Shown: positions 52,778 to 63,110, counted from the stretch's first letter. The stretch: 64,000 nt of DNA from Micrasema longulum (GCA_022494885.1 JAGVSM010002795.1:1-64000), one strand, 5' to 3'. A program made the numbers and translations. The notes: generated by a model not told the origin, from the letters alone.

Positions 52778-53059
52778 TTAAGCTTTTTAATCAATCTTGA
52801 ACAAATATCAATGAAAAGTCACAAAATTAGTTTTACAATGTTTATCCGAAAGGTTATTACATGTTTTCATGACACAAGCATCCGTTTTAGTTTGGATTAA
52901 TCGAAGAACGACTAAACACGCTTTGGGCATGACTGAGCGTTTGGGCATGAGTTGAATGTCATCATTTTTAAGGCGTCAGGGCATGTCCATGAATGTAATA
53001 TACACCGAAACCTCTTATCACACGTGTGATGGAAACGTTTCACGCTGTACCGCGTAAAA

Positions 53060-53570
53060 TAGTTTTTTTTTATTTGAATATTTTTGTTTTTTTACAATAA
53101 ATATAAAAATATAACAGAGTATTAAAAAAATAAAGCATAATTACATATCAATGAAATACATATCAATAGAAAAATAGTAAACAAAAGTCCCACAAAGGCA
53201 TGGCCTGTTCGTGGGTATACAAGAAAATGTAAATGAATTTTTGCTCCTATAATAAATAATGGACAGTTATAATATTTTTGAATAACATAAGAAAGAAAAA
53301 ATAAAATTTTCTGTAAAAGATAATATGGTATTTTTTTTATTTCTATAGTAATTAAAAAAGGAAATAAAAAATATTAAAAAAAAAAAAAAAAAAATTCCTA
53401 AAGGGCAACAAAATAAATCATAGAAATAAAGAGTTCATATCTTTAGTTTGAATCCAGGATAGTGCATGTTTTTTAAAAGAAGGAAAATTTTGAAAGTCTG
53501 GAATCAATGAAATATTTTCAGTAAAAAAAGAATTAAAATTTTTTGGGCCCATAAAATATGCATTTATTTA
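53060..53570 (-). mobile_element. LINE-W 3' region, uninterrupted copy
   Basis: Contains catggcctgttcgtgggtat, gaatttttgctcctataata, ggatagtgcatgttttttaa, tttttgggcccataaaatat, matching both halves of 21890-23545. Includes a long A run at 53374-53393. Confidence 0.65.
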
Positions 53571-53574
53571 CATC

Positions 53575-53690
53575 GAGGAACAAGTCCCAATTGCATGGAA
53601 CCAAAGTTGTGTGTTGAGTTGGGACGAATATATGTATGTATAACATTTAAACAATAAAGATCACCATATTGTACATTTAAATCGAAAACT
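53575..53690 (+). repeat. GTCCCAA hairpin repeat, copy 3
   Basis: gaacaagtcccaattgcatg, gaaccaaagttgtgtg, ttgagttgggacgaatatat, as at 13930. Follows the right edge of LINE-W. Confidence 0.45.
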
Positions 53691-53769
53691 AATTAAGTAA
53701 AAAAAAAAAACATGAAAATGAGTTAATATAAAAAAAACGACTTCAACGAACATTATCTATCTTTCTGCA

Positions 53770-54240
53770 TAAAAAATGCAACATTTATTTATTTACTTAT
53801 TTAACACTTTATGTACATATACAATATATAAACATATAAATTGCCCTAAGGCAATATTTCCGCCCTACCCAAACCGTTCAGTTTGAGAAAATTACAAATT
53901 CATGGACATATTAAATCTTACAATTTTATAAAAAAATTAAAAACAAAGATTAACAAAATAAAAATATAAAAAAATATTACTATACCATGAAGAGAGGAGA
54001 GGGGATGGGAAGGAAGGAAGAAGGATAAAGAAACAATTAAAATATTTAGGTGGTGACATTTCAATCTTGACCTTAATGTAAATAAAGAAGGGGCGTCTCT
54101 TACATTAGTAAGTAGTTATTCCACAATCGAGCGGCTACTACTGTGAAAGAGAAGGCAAGAAAATTAGAGCGATGACCGGGTATTAAAAGGGTTCTCTCGT
54201 TACTAGAACGAAGAGATAGTCGGTGTGCATTCATTCATTC
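53770..54240 (-). pseudogene. LINE 3' end with RT tail
   Basis: Minus strand: LRSSNERTLLIPGHRSNFLA then FSFTVVAARLWNNYL, the 'FxxxAxxLWNxL' ending; a frameshift follows (LLTNVRDAPSLFTLRSRLK). The 3' end lies at the (TTTA)n near 53780. 5'-truncated. Confidence 0.6.
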
Positions 54241-54974
54241 GGGTGGGAATAGGACAAAACCGTTACATCGGTCTCTTTGTTACTCAGAGAATTTATGTTC
54301 CGTGTCAGTACGGAAGCGACGCTTTTAGTGTTGTGTTTACATTGCTGTGTGAAGGACGCCACGCAGACAAAGATAGTGACCAAAAGCTGGTTGAGTCGAT
54401 TTTACTCCGATACATATGGCATGTTTACTTTTAATTTTAAATATTAAAACGACCAATTTAGCTTTGCGATTGTTTCGTCCCGGCTTACCGATAATCTTAG
54501 TGACTTATTTAAGTTCATGTCATTTTGTGAATAAATAAAAACACGTGTTTGGTGACCTGATCTGACCTAATAAAAATTATGTCATTTTCTTTTTTATCAA
54601 AGTGCATTTGTTTGTTTGTTTTTTTTTTACAATCTAGTAATGATTCATTAAATAAATGTCTTGTTCAAACTTATAATAACTTATTTTTATTGCACTTTTT
54701 TTTTCATAGATTCATAGCTGAATGACATCGGTATAATTTTTACTTAAAAATTTGGTGTTTACTTCGAAAAATACGAAACAATCGACGAAAGAATACGAAG
54801 GTGTCACAATTTACATTCTTCTTTTGCAGTTTTTCAAAAAGTTGATTTTTTGAGTTGAGTCGTTTTCGTCCTAAGGGTGCGATGTATATTACATATAACT
54901 AAAACATCATTTTAAAAATACATAGCATAACATATAAAAGAACAAGCAGTGAAAAAACATTTAATGAAGCTACA

Positions 54975-55465
54975 ATATTTTGAGTTTTGTCTAAATGTTT
55001 GTAGACAAAAGATTGGATTTCATCCCCTAGGGAGTCATTAAGATTAACAAATTACAACAGGGATGGAGAACATTTTAGAGAAGGGAGTATGGAAGTCAAT
55101 GCATTTACAGGGCTTATGACCTGTCATTGGTTGGTGTAAGTGGCCACTTTACACACTGTGTAACATTCACCATTTTACCTATGTTTTAACATCCATATTT
55201 CTTCAATTCTTTCATCCTTTGATTCAAGGGAAGTTAAAGAACTAAAACCTTTATTGTTGTGAAGAGATTGATGAATGGAAAACAGTGTTGATAAATGTTA
55301 TCAACACCGTTTTCCTAGGAAACCACTCTCTAGTCTCCGTTACGACGGCTGTCCACCGCATCACCGTTCACTACGGCCGTTAAGATACGGGCACCGCTGT
55401 CCAAGGAAACCCTAGCTTTAAACCAGCCATTGGCAGGTCATAAGCCCTGTATAAGCCTTGACTTC
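54975..55465. mobile_element. Foldback element FB1, copy 17, with nested TTAA element
   Basis: acaatattttgagttttgtc, ggatttcatcccctagggag, ttacaacagggatggagaac, ttacagggcttatgacctgt, cactttacacactgtgtaac, agaactaaaacctttattg, then the 55285-55427 insertion, then aaccagccattggcaggtca, taagccctgta. Right end cut by (TTTA)n of a neighbouring LINE. Confidence 0.75.
55285..55427. mobile_element. Half copy of the 242-bp TTAA element
   Basis: gttatcaacaccgttttcct, aggaaaccactctctagtct, ccgttacgacggctgtccac, actacggccgttaagatacg, ggaaaccctagct, followed by TTAA inside the FB1 word cttaaaccagcc. The left half is deleted. Confidence 0.75.
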
Positions 55466-55559
55466 TTTATTTATTTATTTTATTTATTTATACTTTTACA
55501 TTGTATATATTCTATTTTTTATACATAATAATGTTCCCTCAGTGGGGTGTCCCGTGCCG

Positions 55560-56330
55560 AGGAAAACATTTTACAAAATGTAGACATTTTGATGTAGACA
55601 TTTTTAACTGCACGTTGCATTTACAGAAAATTTCTTCATGGGGTCGATTATTTGGGATAGTTGCGAATGTGCATCTTCAGTGGTTTATTCTATGTATATG
55701 TAAACTTACATTTCACCAAAACGCTAAGATGGTAATAAATAAGATTGCAAAAAAATATCAATTTTGGGAAGGATCAGAAGATTTATTGATAAGGACTCCT
55801 GCAAAACTATTTACAAAGCAATTATTGAACCACGCGTTAACTACTGTAGTAGCATTTTATTTTTATCAAACAAAGAAAACATAGATAAACTAACTGTATT
55901 ACAAAATAAAACCTTTAGAATCATTTTGAAAAAAAACAGATATACGAGGGTAAAGTCGATGGTAAATGAAATGAAATTATTAACATATAAACAAAGAATA
56001 TTTTACAATACAATGATATTTGTTCATAAAATTATAAACTCTAATAAAAAACAGAATTTTGGAAAAAGAGAAAAGAACAAAATTAGGCTTCCATTTAGGA
56101 AAAAGGCAAAGTCACAAAATTCGATTTTATTTAAAGCAATTAAAAAGTATTACGAAATGGAAAAAATATTAATGAAGAAAAAAACATATCAAAATTTAAA
56201 ATAATGGTCAAGACATATGTGATAAACAATTTATAAATTAAATATATTTGCAATGTTATTATTAGAACACACATAACAATATGTATGATATGTGTGCCCT
56301 ACTTTAAGATTTAAATAAATAAATATGTGC
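55560..56330 (+). pseudogene. LINE-A RT C-terminal part
   Basis: Frame 1 to about 55770: FHQNAKMVINKIAKK. A slip at the A run then moves to a 146-codon frame: ISILGRIRRFIDKDSCKTIY, KAIIEPRVNYCSSILFLSNK, TVLQNKTFRIILKKNRYTRV, MKLLTYKQRIFYNTMIFVHK, ending near 56204. 3' end ttaagatttaaataaataaa at 56302. Matches the LINE-A remnant at 15.7-16.6 kb. Confidence 0.75.
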
Positions 56331-56879
56331 CGCATGTAATGTATATGTTTGTGTATGTTTTATATGTGCGTTCATGTGTGTGCGTGGATGGCTCGGAGTG
56401 TACATTCGGTATTTTTATTTATTACCTTCATGGAAAACACAAATGTTAACAATTATTCTTTTCTCACTTGAAATTCTTATTTATTTTTTTTCTGTCACAT
56501 TTAATGTTTATATCTTTTGCATAATTTATTAAAATCTTGATTGGTCTTTTTATGTTAAAAAAATGTTCTTTTTAATACTTATTATCTATGACTGTGTGTT
56601 TTCTGAATAAAATAAAATAAAAAAAATAAAATGTGAAACATGCCTTAAATTAGTTATATAACGAAGTTAACATAATAATAATAATAATAGGTAATTAATC
56701 TAATCAACCAAATTATTATTAACACAAAAAACAATATAAACTAAAATAATCATAACAAACATAACCAATTTATATAAACCAATAGAACAAATTTTATAAA
56801 CAGTACACACATTTTACCTAGTTGGCTCCACTCATTGATTCGTGCGCAACCCACCTCCGCTATCCATTTTTTAATAGCA

Positions 56880-57560
56880 ATTTTATATTGTCAATTAATA
56901 AATGCGTTTGTAGTGTCTAGAGTCGATTATTGTAATGGTATCTAAGCAGGTCTACCAATGAACAAAATGACTCGCCTACAATCTGTATTGAATGCCACAG
57001 TGAGACTTATTTTCGGAATCTCTAAGTTCAGTCATATCACTCCACTACTTCGGGAACTACACTGGCTACGTTTTCCACAGAGGGTCGAATACAAACTCTG
57101 TTGTTTTATGTATAAGTCACTGCATAACTCTGCTCCCGAAAATCTAAGGGAACTATGCATTCCAGATGAACTAGCTGACAGGCGTCTCACGCTTAGATCA
57201 GCTACGTCTACGGCGAGAGGAAAAGTTATTATACCTCTCCGCAAACAGCGCACTAAATTTATGAACGCGCATTTGCGGTCGCAGGCCCTATGGCATGGAA
57301 TGTTCTCCCAGCAGAGCTGCGAGGCTGTGAAAGTGAAGTGATGTTTCGGAAAAAACTTAAAACCCACTTGTTCTCTAAATTATTTGAATAAATCCGTAGC
57401 ATGCGACAGAAAAATAAATAGTTTTAATTAAATTACAAATTTAAAAGCTTCAATTAAATTAATTTAACAATAGAATCACTATGTAAAGCGCCCTTGAGGT
57501 ATTTTATTACGAAAATTACGCTATATAAGTTATCCATTATAATAATAATAATTGAGAGTA
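56880..57560 (+). pseudogene. CR1-like LINE C-terminal part
   Basis: VVSRVDYCNGI, one stop, AGLPMNKMTRLQSVLNATVR, LIFGISKFSHITPLLRELHW, LRFPQRVEYKLCCFMYKSLH, RRLTLRSATSTARGKVIIPL; after a frameshift near 57290 PLAWNVLPAELRGCESEVMF, RKKLKTHLFSKLFE. The HITPLLRELHWLxxPxRxxxKLxxxxYKxLH block is diagnostic of CR1-type LINEs. Tail (AATAAT)n near 57540. Confidence 0.8.
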
Positions 57561-57764
57561 CTTACTAATTGTCCTTATGGATAATGGAAGTAGATTGTAC
57601 ACTTTAACCGAGTAGTGGGCCAATCCTCTTTGACCGAAGGTTGTTTTTTTAATTACTTTTTTTTGCAGCATCAGGGTGGAGTATCTAGTAACTCTTGTAT
57701 TTGTAACGGAAGTAAAGAATAATGTTTATGTGCGTATAGTAACAGAGCTTTTACATAAATTATT

Positions 57765-57880
57765 GCCTTGCATTACCTTCTCTAAAATGTTCTTCATATC
57801 TGTTGCAATATTAACAGCTTCCTAGGGAGTTGAATCCAGTTCTTGCCTACACAAATTTGGACGAACTCAAAATATTGTTT
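57765..57880. mobile_element. Foldback element FB1, copy 18 (right end)
   Basis: ttaccttctctaaaatgttc, ttcatatctgttgcaatatt, agcttcctagggagttgaat, ttgcctacacaaatttggac, actcaaaatattgt. Confidence 0.7.
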
Positions 57881-58110
57881 TATTTGTTTGTCTAATTTAT
57901 TGTTTTTATTATCTTATACAATTTTTTATCTCTTTTACAGCTTTTTTACATCTTATTTTACACCAACTATATTTCTTAACACTGTTCTATTTTTTATTTC
58001 TTTATATAATAATTTTAACATTGTATTTTGTTTATGCAGGTACTCATGTTTTGTATAACCTCTATGTATGTAAAAAGCCTTATAGGTGTAAACAATCAAT
58101 AAAAATGTAC
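57881..58110 (+). mobile_element. Probable LINE 3' end
   Basis: T-rich segment ending gcaggtactcatgttttgta, atgtaaaaagccttataggt, then caatcaataaaaatg. Resembles other LINE 3' ends here (AAAAAGCC motif), but coding is absent. Confidence 0.35.
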
Positions 58111-58439
58111 ATACTTTAGCCATGTTATTTTTAAAACATTCAAAAAGAGGTTCCGGTATTCATTCATATATTTTATATTAAATGTGCTTTTATATTATTA
58201 TATTTATATTGCTGCAATTGGTGGAAGATTTCAACGCATCACAAGACACACATTATACATGTATCGTGCCAATCCACCCGGCCGAGTACAATTAGGGTGG
58301 GTCGATACTTTTTAAATATTTTTTTGAAAGAAAATTTTGAAGAAAGAAATCGAGTTGATGTTAGTCTGCCTCATGGTTCGTGCGTTTGTCTGCCAATTAA
58401 AAAATAAAATTAATTAAAAAAACTATTATTATACTATGA

Positions 58440-59130
58440 AAGTATTGGCATAATAATACATAGACGTGCCCCATACGTAATATATTTTTAAAAGTAGTGA
58501 CACAAAAACTTACCCATAGTTACCGAGTAAGTATATTTTTATTTTTATACCAGGGCTGCATTGAGCGAGAATGCAATACTTCAAAAAATTGGAGGATACT
58601 CATTTATGATGCATAAAATAAGTTAATATATTAATGTTAACAATCAACATTAGTTTTTGGTGGATCCCAATCAGATTCTTTCCTTATAATTTCGACTCAA
58701 TTATTTCTTTTTACTGGATTTTGGGTAATGAAAAAATTATATTTACTCACATATTATATTTTCCTATTTCAAAAACGTATTCCTATCGGTGCCTACCTGA
58801 AACTAAAAAGAGCTTCGCAATTGCGCCGCTAGGCGTAGTTTGAGGCTCAAAGAAAATAGTATTTATATTTGAATAATTATTGTTTTAAGCTTTATTAATC
58901 ACTCATGAACAAATATTTACCGATGAAAATCTATAAAATGATTTTTATCATGTTTATTCGAAAGGTTTTTACACGCTTTCATGACACAGGCAGGCATTTT
59001 GGTTTCGATTTTAATCATCACGCCTGCTGGCGGTCGAAGAACCACTAAATACGCGTTGCGTATGACTGAACGTTTGGGCATGAATTTAGTGCCATAATTT
59101 TTAAGGACTCGGGGCATATCTATGTGTATC
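58440..59130 (+). repeat. Paralogous block B (uninterrupted)
   Basis: Counterpart of 51530-53030: aatacatagacgtgccccat, aaaagtagtgacacaaaaac, ttagtttttggtggatccca, gcttcgcaattgcgccgcta, aattattgttttaagctttatt-like empty site, tcatgacacaggcaggcatt, gaacgtttgggcatgaattt. Ends about 180 bases before exon 2 of the protease. Confidence 0.7.
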
Positions 59131-59311
59131 AATATGTTGATGGACAAAACTCAATTCACCCTATGTTTTTTTTATCTGGCCGGGTCGATTTTTGCTGTGG
59201 AGCGGAAATGGCCAAAGGGTTACAATTGGTGACAGATTGAAGGGAACATCTAGTGAGTTGTGTTTCTAAGATTATTCGTTGATCCCCTCATAGTTGTGTT
59301 TGTCATTCCAG

Positions 59312-59380
59312 ATGTACATTTGAAGCGCTCCAGCTTTTCTGGCTTCATACAGGGACACACCGAGACGGTAGATAAACGTG
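59312..59380 (+). CDS. Clip-domain serine protease, exon 2
   Basis: Acceptor TGTCATTCCAG at 59311 and donor CGTG|GTACGT at 59381; 69 bases (2 + 22 codons + 1). Codes for VHLKRSSFSGFIQGHTETVD then KR plus a split codon. It keeps the frame between exon 1 and exon 3 whether included or skipped (length divisible by 3), so it may be a cassette exon. No known motif; basic N-terminal pro-segment of the mature protein. Supported by splice sites and an open frame only. Confidence 0.5.
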
Positions 59381-59413
59381 GTACGTATTTTAATATGTCA
59401 TTTATATTTACAG

Positions 59414-60265
59414 CGTGGGTAAGCTCCTCCAGAGAAGACATCTTGCCGGAACAGCAGAGCTTGCAAGAGCCCGACAACCAGCGGAGAGACGAAGACAGTA
59501 TTCTCTTCAACTCCTACGGGCTGTTCGACCCCCAGCTCATCCAGTACTCCTGTATCTGTATCGACTTGCAGTCCTGTCCGGCTGCCATATCCGTGTTCAA
59601 GAACAAGCCCCCGCTTAAAACAGAGCTAGACTTGATCAGACTCTTCACCTGCGGGTACGAAGGGTTCAAGCCGCTGATTTGCTGCAATCTCTTCGTCGAG
59701 AGTGTGATCATCAGGAGACACAGGAAGCAAAAGCGAGCGCACTTTTCGTACGGAGGCTACGGAAGCTATAACCGTAATCGCCATCCGCAATCGAACGTCC
59801 GCGATAAAACGAAGCACCACTTCTTCTGGGACGGTTCATCCTTTCCACACTGGAGCCACGCTCCGAACGATGCAGACAACTACAATGGGCACGATTGTTG
59901 GACTCCTCATGAGCACGAAGGGCGAGGATACGACAGACCCACGGCTAGACCCGCAACACAAACGATGCCTCCGGTAGTCGAGACAACTACAGATATTGTA
60001 ACAACTCTACCGGCAACTGCACCGATGACAACTCCGCCAACGGCACCGGAAGCAACAACCACACCGGAAGTACCCACGATCGTTCCGGAGGCTCCCCCAA
60101 CAACAGTCCTTCCAGAATCAACAACCATGTTATTAACGGGAAAAGAAGCAAAAAGAACACTTCTCAATGAACAGAACTGTGGAACTAAGATAGAAAGCAG
60201 AATTGTCGGAGGAGAAGATGCTAAACTTGGAGACTATCCGTGGATGGCCAGATTAGGATACAGAA
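59414..60265 (+). CDS. Clip-domain serine protease, exon 3 (CLIP, linker, activation site)
   Basis: Acceptor TATTTACAG at 59413, donor AGAA|GTGAGT at 60266. With exons 1-2 it covers residues 50-333. The CLIP domain is at about 96-140, with six Cys: YSCICIDLQSC, then LFTCGYEGFKPLICC. A polybasic stretch RRHRKQKR (150-157) and a His/Tyr/Asn-rich segment (FSYGGYGSYNRNRHP; KHHFFWDG; HWSHAP) follow. Next is a Thr/Pro-rich mucin-like linker (about 225-291), NEQNCGTK with the Cys expected to tether the light chain, and the activation site ESR|IVGG (312/313), then DYPWMARLGYR. Such proteins are secreted zymogens of insect immune (melanization, Toll) or developmental cascades; a trypsin-like protease cleaves after Arg312. 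The exact orthologue is not recognised. C-x-C at the start of the CLIP recalls clip-A type proteins. Confidence 0.85.
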
Positions 60266-60488
60266 GTGAGTATAATCAAATACATTTATCTTTCTATGAA
60301 CGGTATATATATAAAATTTAAAACTCGTTTTTGGCCTTTCGCCTTATGTTGTACCTATATATGAGGAAAAACTCCGTAAAACCACATTCACGGTTGACGA
60401 AGTTATTGTTCTCGGTTGTTTTTCTTTGGGGGAATATAAATGTTTTATTATAATCAGACAAATAATTATAAAATAATGTGAGTGCAGG

Positions 60489-60565
60489 CGGCCTCCGTGG
60501 TGTAGCGGTGATGATGCTTGACTCACGCACGGAAGGTTCAGGGTTCAATTCCCAGAATACTAACA
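60489..60565 (+). mobile_element. SINE3-like tRNA-derived sequence
   Basis: GCCTCCGTGGTGTAGCGGTG (box A-like) and AGGTTCAGGGTTCAATTCCC (box B). It resembles neither SINE1 nor SINE2 in detail. No clear body or tail follows. It lies in the intron between exons 3 and 4. A true tRNA gene is unlikely: no good acceptor pairing. Confidence 0.55.
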
Positions 60566-61077
60566 TTCAATGTGATTTTTCTTTGTTATTAGGCCACCTG
60601 ACTTCTAATTAGAAATGAAATTTAGTTATATATTTATAATATTGACATATTTTTTAACAAATCCGTCAAAATACGTAGACGTAAAAAAAATATTCAGGGA
60701 GCTAAAGTTTTTATTTGATTTACATTTTGAGAAAATAAGATTAATACAGTATTTTGTAAAATTTTACACAATGAAATTATATGATAGTTTGACAGGGATT
60801 TGATTATATCATAATATTGCACGATTGCTGAAATACATCAATCAAATTTATGCAAATCACAATGACACAAGACTTCACTCAGTTTCAAAGTAACTGCCAA
60901 AAGTAAAACGGCCTTGGTCAGCTCCCATCGGTGGGCATCGTCGTAAACAGCCAAGCTGACCCTTTTTGCCTCGCTGACCCATTTATTGACCGATTTCCGT
61001 ATTTTGCCCATTTCTGTCATGGTCTGCAGCCTGTCCAAACTGCGGAGACTCGATTATAGTAATTCTCGGTCTTTCAG
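60566..61077. other. Protease intron 3, nothing recognised
   Basis: Apart from the SINE3-like head at its start, no feature is supported. 61187-61369 and 61796-62200 are likewise empty; the missing protease exons were looked for here without success. Confidence 0.45.
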
Positions 61078-61186
61078 GGAACTCGGAGCCGAGTATCTTG
61101 TTCAGGTGCGGAGGAACTCTGATCAACGATCGCTACGTCCTCACGGCAGCCCACTGCACCACAAATCTTCCGATCGGTCTGCAACT
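61078..61186 (+). CDS. Clip-domain serine protease, exon 4 (catalytic His)
   Basis: Acceptor CGGTCTTTCAG at 61077, donor CAACT|GTAAGT at 61187. Joined to exon 3 (one base + two bases = Arg) it reads RNSEPSILFRCGGTLINDRY then VLTAAHCTTNLPIGLQL. FRCGGTLIN..YVLTAAHC is the S1 protease block with the catalytic His (residue 359) and the Cys of the His loop. The next exons (catalytic Asp, GDSGG) are not found up to 64000, so the gene continues to the right. It is not known whether the active Ser is kept. Confidence 0.88.
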
Positions 61187-61379
61187 GTAAGTAAAATTAA
61201 ATGAAATCTCTCCCGCCGTATATCGGATACCGTATCTCAGGGCTCATGTCCCCTTGACGGTGCCTGCATACAAACGAAAATTGCTCGTTGTCAAACAAGA
61301 AAGGCGGCACGAATGAGCTTTTCGTAATCTGGAAGCATGGGCGTCTTAGGGTAGAAATAAAATAATTCAAATTCAAATT

Positions 61380-61795
61380 ATTTATTCACAAAGTAACATA
61401 ACGAATAACAAAGGATTTAAGACGTTAAATTGGAACTTTATATCAAACCAAGAACCCTTGAGCAATGGTTCGACATTATTAAGGTATAATCTCTCTAATA
61501 GCAAGAGTATTTGCCTCTTAAACATACTTTCACCAATGTGAAAGATGTCGATCTCCAAAGTGATAATGTTCAGCTGCTGACTGCTCTTCCAATCGGCATG
61601 ACCAGAGGCAGGTTGGTTCTGGAAACCGGGAGGTAAAACAGTTTGTGCTGACACTGTCGGAGATAGCCATCAGGAGCACAAAAATTGATACTCTCTAAAA
61701 TGGCCGAGTTATCGATGAAATAATTCGGAAGTATACACAGAGTGACTGGAACTGAACCCGCCATGGCAAATTCGCACATAGAGGAGATCGTTTGC
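61380..61795 (-). pseudogene. LINE-X RT C-terminus, copy C
   Basis: Minus strand: MAGSVPVTLCILPNYFIDNS, ESINFCAPDGYLRQCQHKLF, YLPVSRTNLPLVMPIGRAVS. 3' tail caaattcaaattatttattc at 61370-61385. Inserted in the protease intron after exon 4, antisense to the gene. Confidence 0.75.
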
Positions 61796-62200
61796 TAACT
61801 ATTGGACCTTACTTTCCCTAGCTAAGGTTTTATAATTTGAGGCATATGTCAATTTTTATGTTTTATTGAGATTTTTTCAAAATTTGACCTTTAAGCTTTC
61901 AGAACATTATTTTTATAATTATTTAAGTATTTTTTATTAATTGTTCGCAGCCATTAATATTTGTGATTAAAATACGTCGGAACTTGCCTCAAACTGGGGT
62001 TAAAAATAAAATATTACGCCTTAAAAAAAACTTTACGATCAAATTTAACATGAAATAAAAATAAAACTACGATGTTTCAATAATTTATTCTATTCTAATT
62101 TAGTTATCTAGTCTGTCGCCTTTCCAACGGTACTAAATTAAATAAAAATTAACACTGAGATCATGCAAAGATACCGTTGCCACCGTTAGCAACCTCATGG

Positions 62201-62307
62201 CTGGTATTCCAAACGCTCTCGTGGCCGTATTATCTCGTGTATTTGCATACAAAATACACGAGAAAAACTGTTTTCTCGTGCCACGAGAGTGGTTCAGAAT
62301 AGCACCC
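62201..62307. mobile_element. Palindromic element related to FB7
   Basis: GGCTGGTATTCCAAACGCTC at the left and the inverse of GGGGTGCTATTCTGAACCAC at the right; inside, ctctcgtgg/ccacgagag and a perfect hairpin ctcgtgtattt/aaatacacgag. Shares the GCTGGTATTC-type ends with FB7, which follows two bases later. Confidence 0.65.
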
Positions 62308-62309
62308 CA

Positions 62310-62408
62310 GGGCTGGTATTCCGAACGCGTTTACAGCGCGCTATAATGCGTATTTAGTACGTAAAAACGCGCTTTACCGCGCTATAATTTCGTTTAGAAT
62401 ACCAGCCC
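62310..62408. mobile_element. 99-bp palindromic element FB7, copy 2
   Basis: GGGCTGGTATTCCGAACGCG at the left, inverse end CGTTTAGAATACCAGCCC at the right; internal tacagcgcgctataatgcg / acgcgctttaccgcgctata. About three differences from the inverse of the 22221-22319 copy. Confidence 0.8.
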
Positions 62409-62614
62409 AGGTAGCAACAAACCTTTACTGAATTGGTCGGTACGAAAATCATAATTTATTTTTTTAAAGTTAGCAACTCCCTGGATATAAATTTAGTACC
62501 GTTAGAAAGGTGATAAACTAGAGGACTAAGATTCTAACTTTCTTTTTTTATGGTCTTTAGAACCTCTTTATTTTTTTCCATCCGTCGGAGAACGTCATCG
62601 TTTCTTTTTTTGTA

Positions 62615-63110
62615 TCATTTTTTTTTTATTATTAATAAAATATATAATACAAAAATTACATATTATGCTCCCAGGAGTTATTAGAAACACATTTGGGACC
62701 GTACCTAAGAAAAAACTTTTTTTTTGACAATACATAATATCATACAAATTAATACATCCGAAATAAAAAGAAAACATTATTGTATAAGAAACATAAAACA
62801 CCATCTTATATAAACTACATTAATAATTATCAATATCAAAAAGATTTAAGAAATATTTTTTAATTGCGACACTTCTGGATTTTTTATTCAGTTTTTCGTG
62901 TCTTAGCTCATCAGGCAGTTTATTATATTCGGAATGGCCAATATTTTCCAAGGACCTACTGGCAAACTTTGTTTAGCGAAACTTAGACACATGAAGATTC
63001 CTTGAATAACGCGTATTGTAATTATGAATATTATGACCAAATGTGTGTTTTAAATTTGAGTGAGCAGAAAAGTTGATATTTAAAATAGTATTGGTTATGT
63101 CATGCAGTGG
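62615..63110 (-). pseudogene. LINE-C 3' region, copy 2
   Basis: Minus strand: VMPLHDITNTILNINFSAHS, HNYNTRYSRNLHVSKFR, one stop, TKFASRSLENIGHSEYNKLP, DELRHEKL, SVAIKKYFLNLF. Matches 27717-28109 (HRYSTRSKNNIY..., SLQYIGFKEFNKLP). The UTR matches too (tgctcccaggagttattaga), ending in a T run at 62620. Confidence 0.7.

Larger units (their letters stand above)
51530..53030 (+). repeat. Paralogous block A (with two insertions)
   Basis: Matches block B (58440-59130) in order: aatacatagacgcgccgc, aagtagtgacacgaaaacgt, ttagtttttggttgatccca, gcttcgaaattgtgccgc, tcatgacacaagcatccg, gagcgtttgggcatgagttg. FB1 (51725-51935) and a TTAA element (52180-52777) are present here and absent in B. The block may itself be an old transposon; ends not identified. 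Confidence 0.7.

Noticed and set aside
54225..54434. 69-codon plus frame with Cys/His residues
   Set aside because: Overlaps the antisense of a LINE C-terminus at its start; no zinc-finger spacing.
59260..59311. Continuous open frame upstream of exon 2, suggesting an alternative start
   Set aside because: The segment before 59312 carries a pyrimidine-rich acceptor and no signal peptide; the joined exon model is simpler.
60489..60565. Possible functional tRNA gene
   Set aside because: Box A- and box B-like sequences are present, but no convincing acceptor-stem pairing; it fits a SINE head better.
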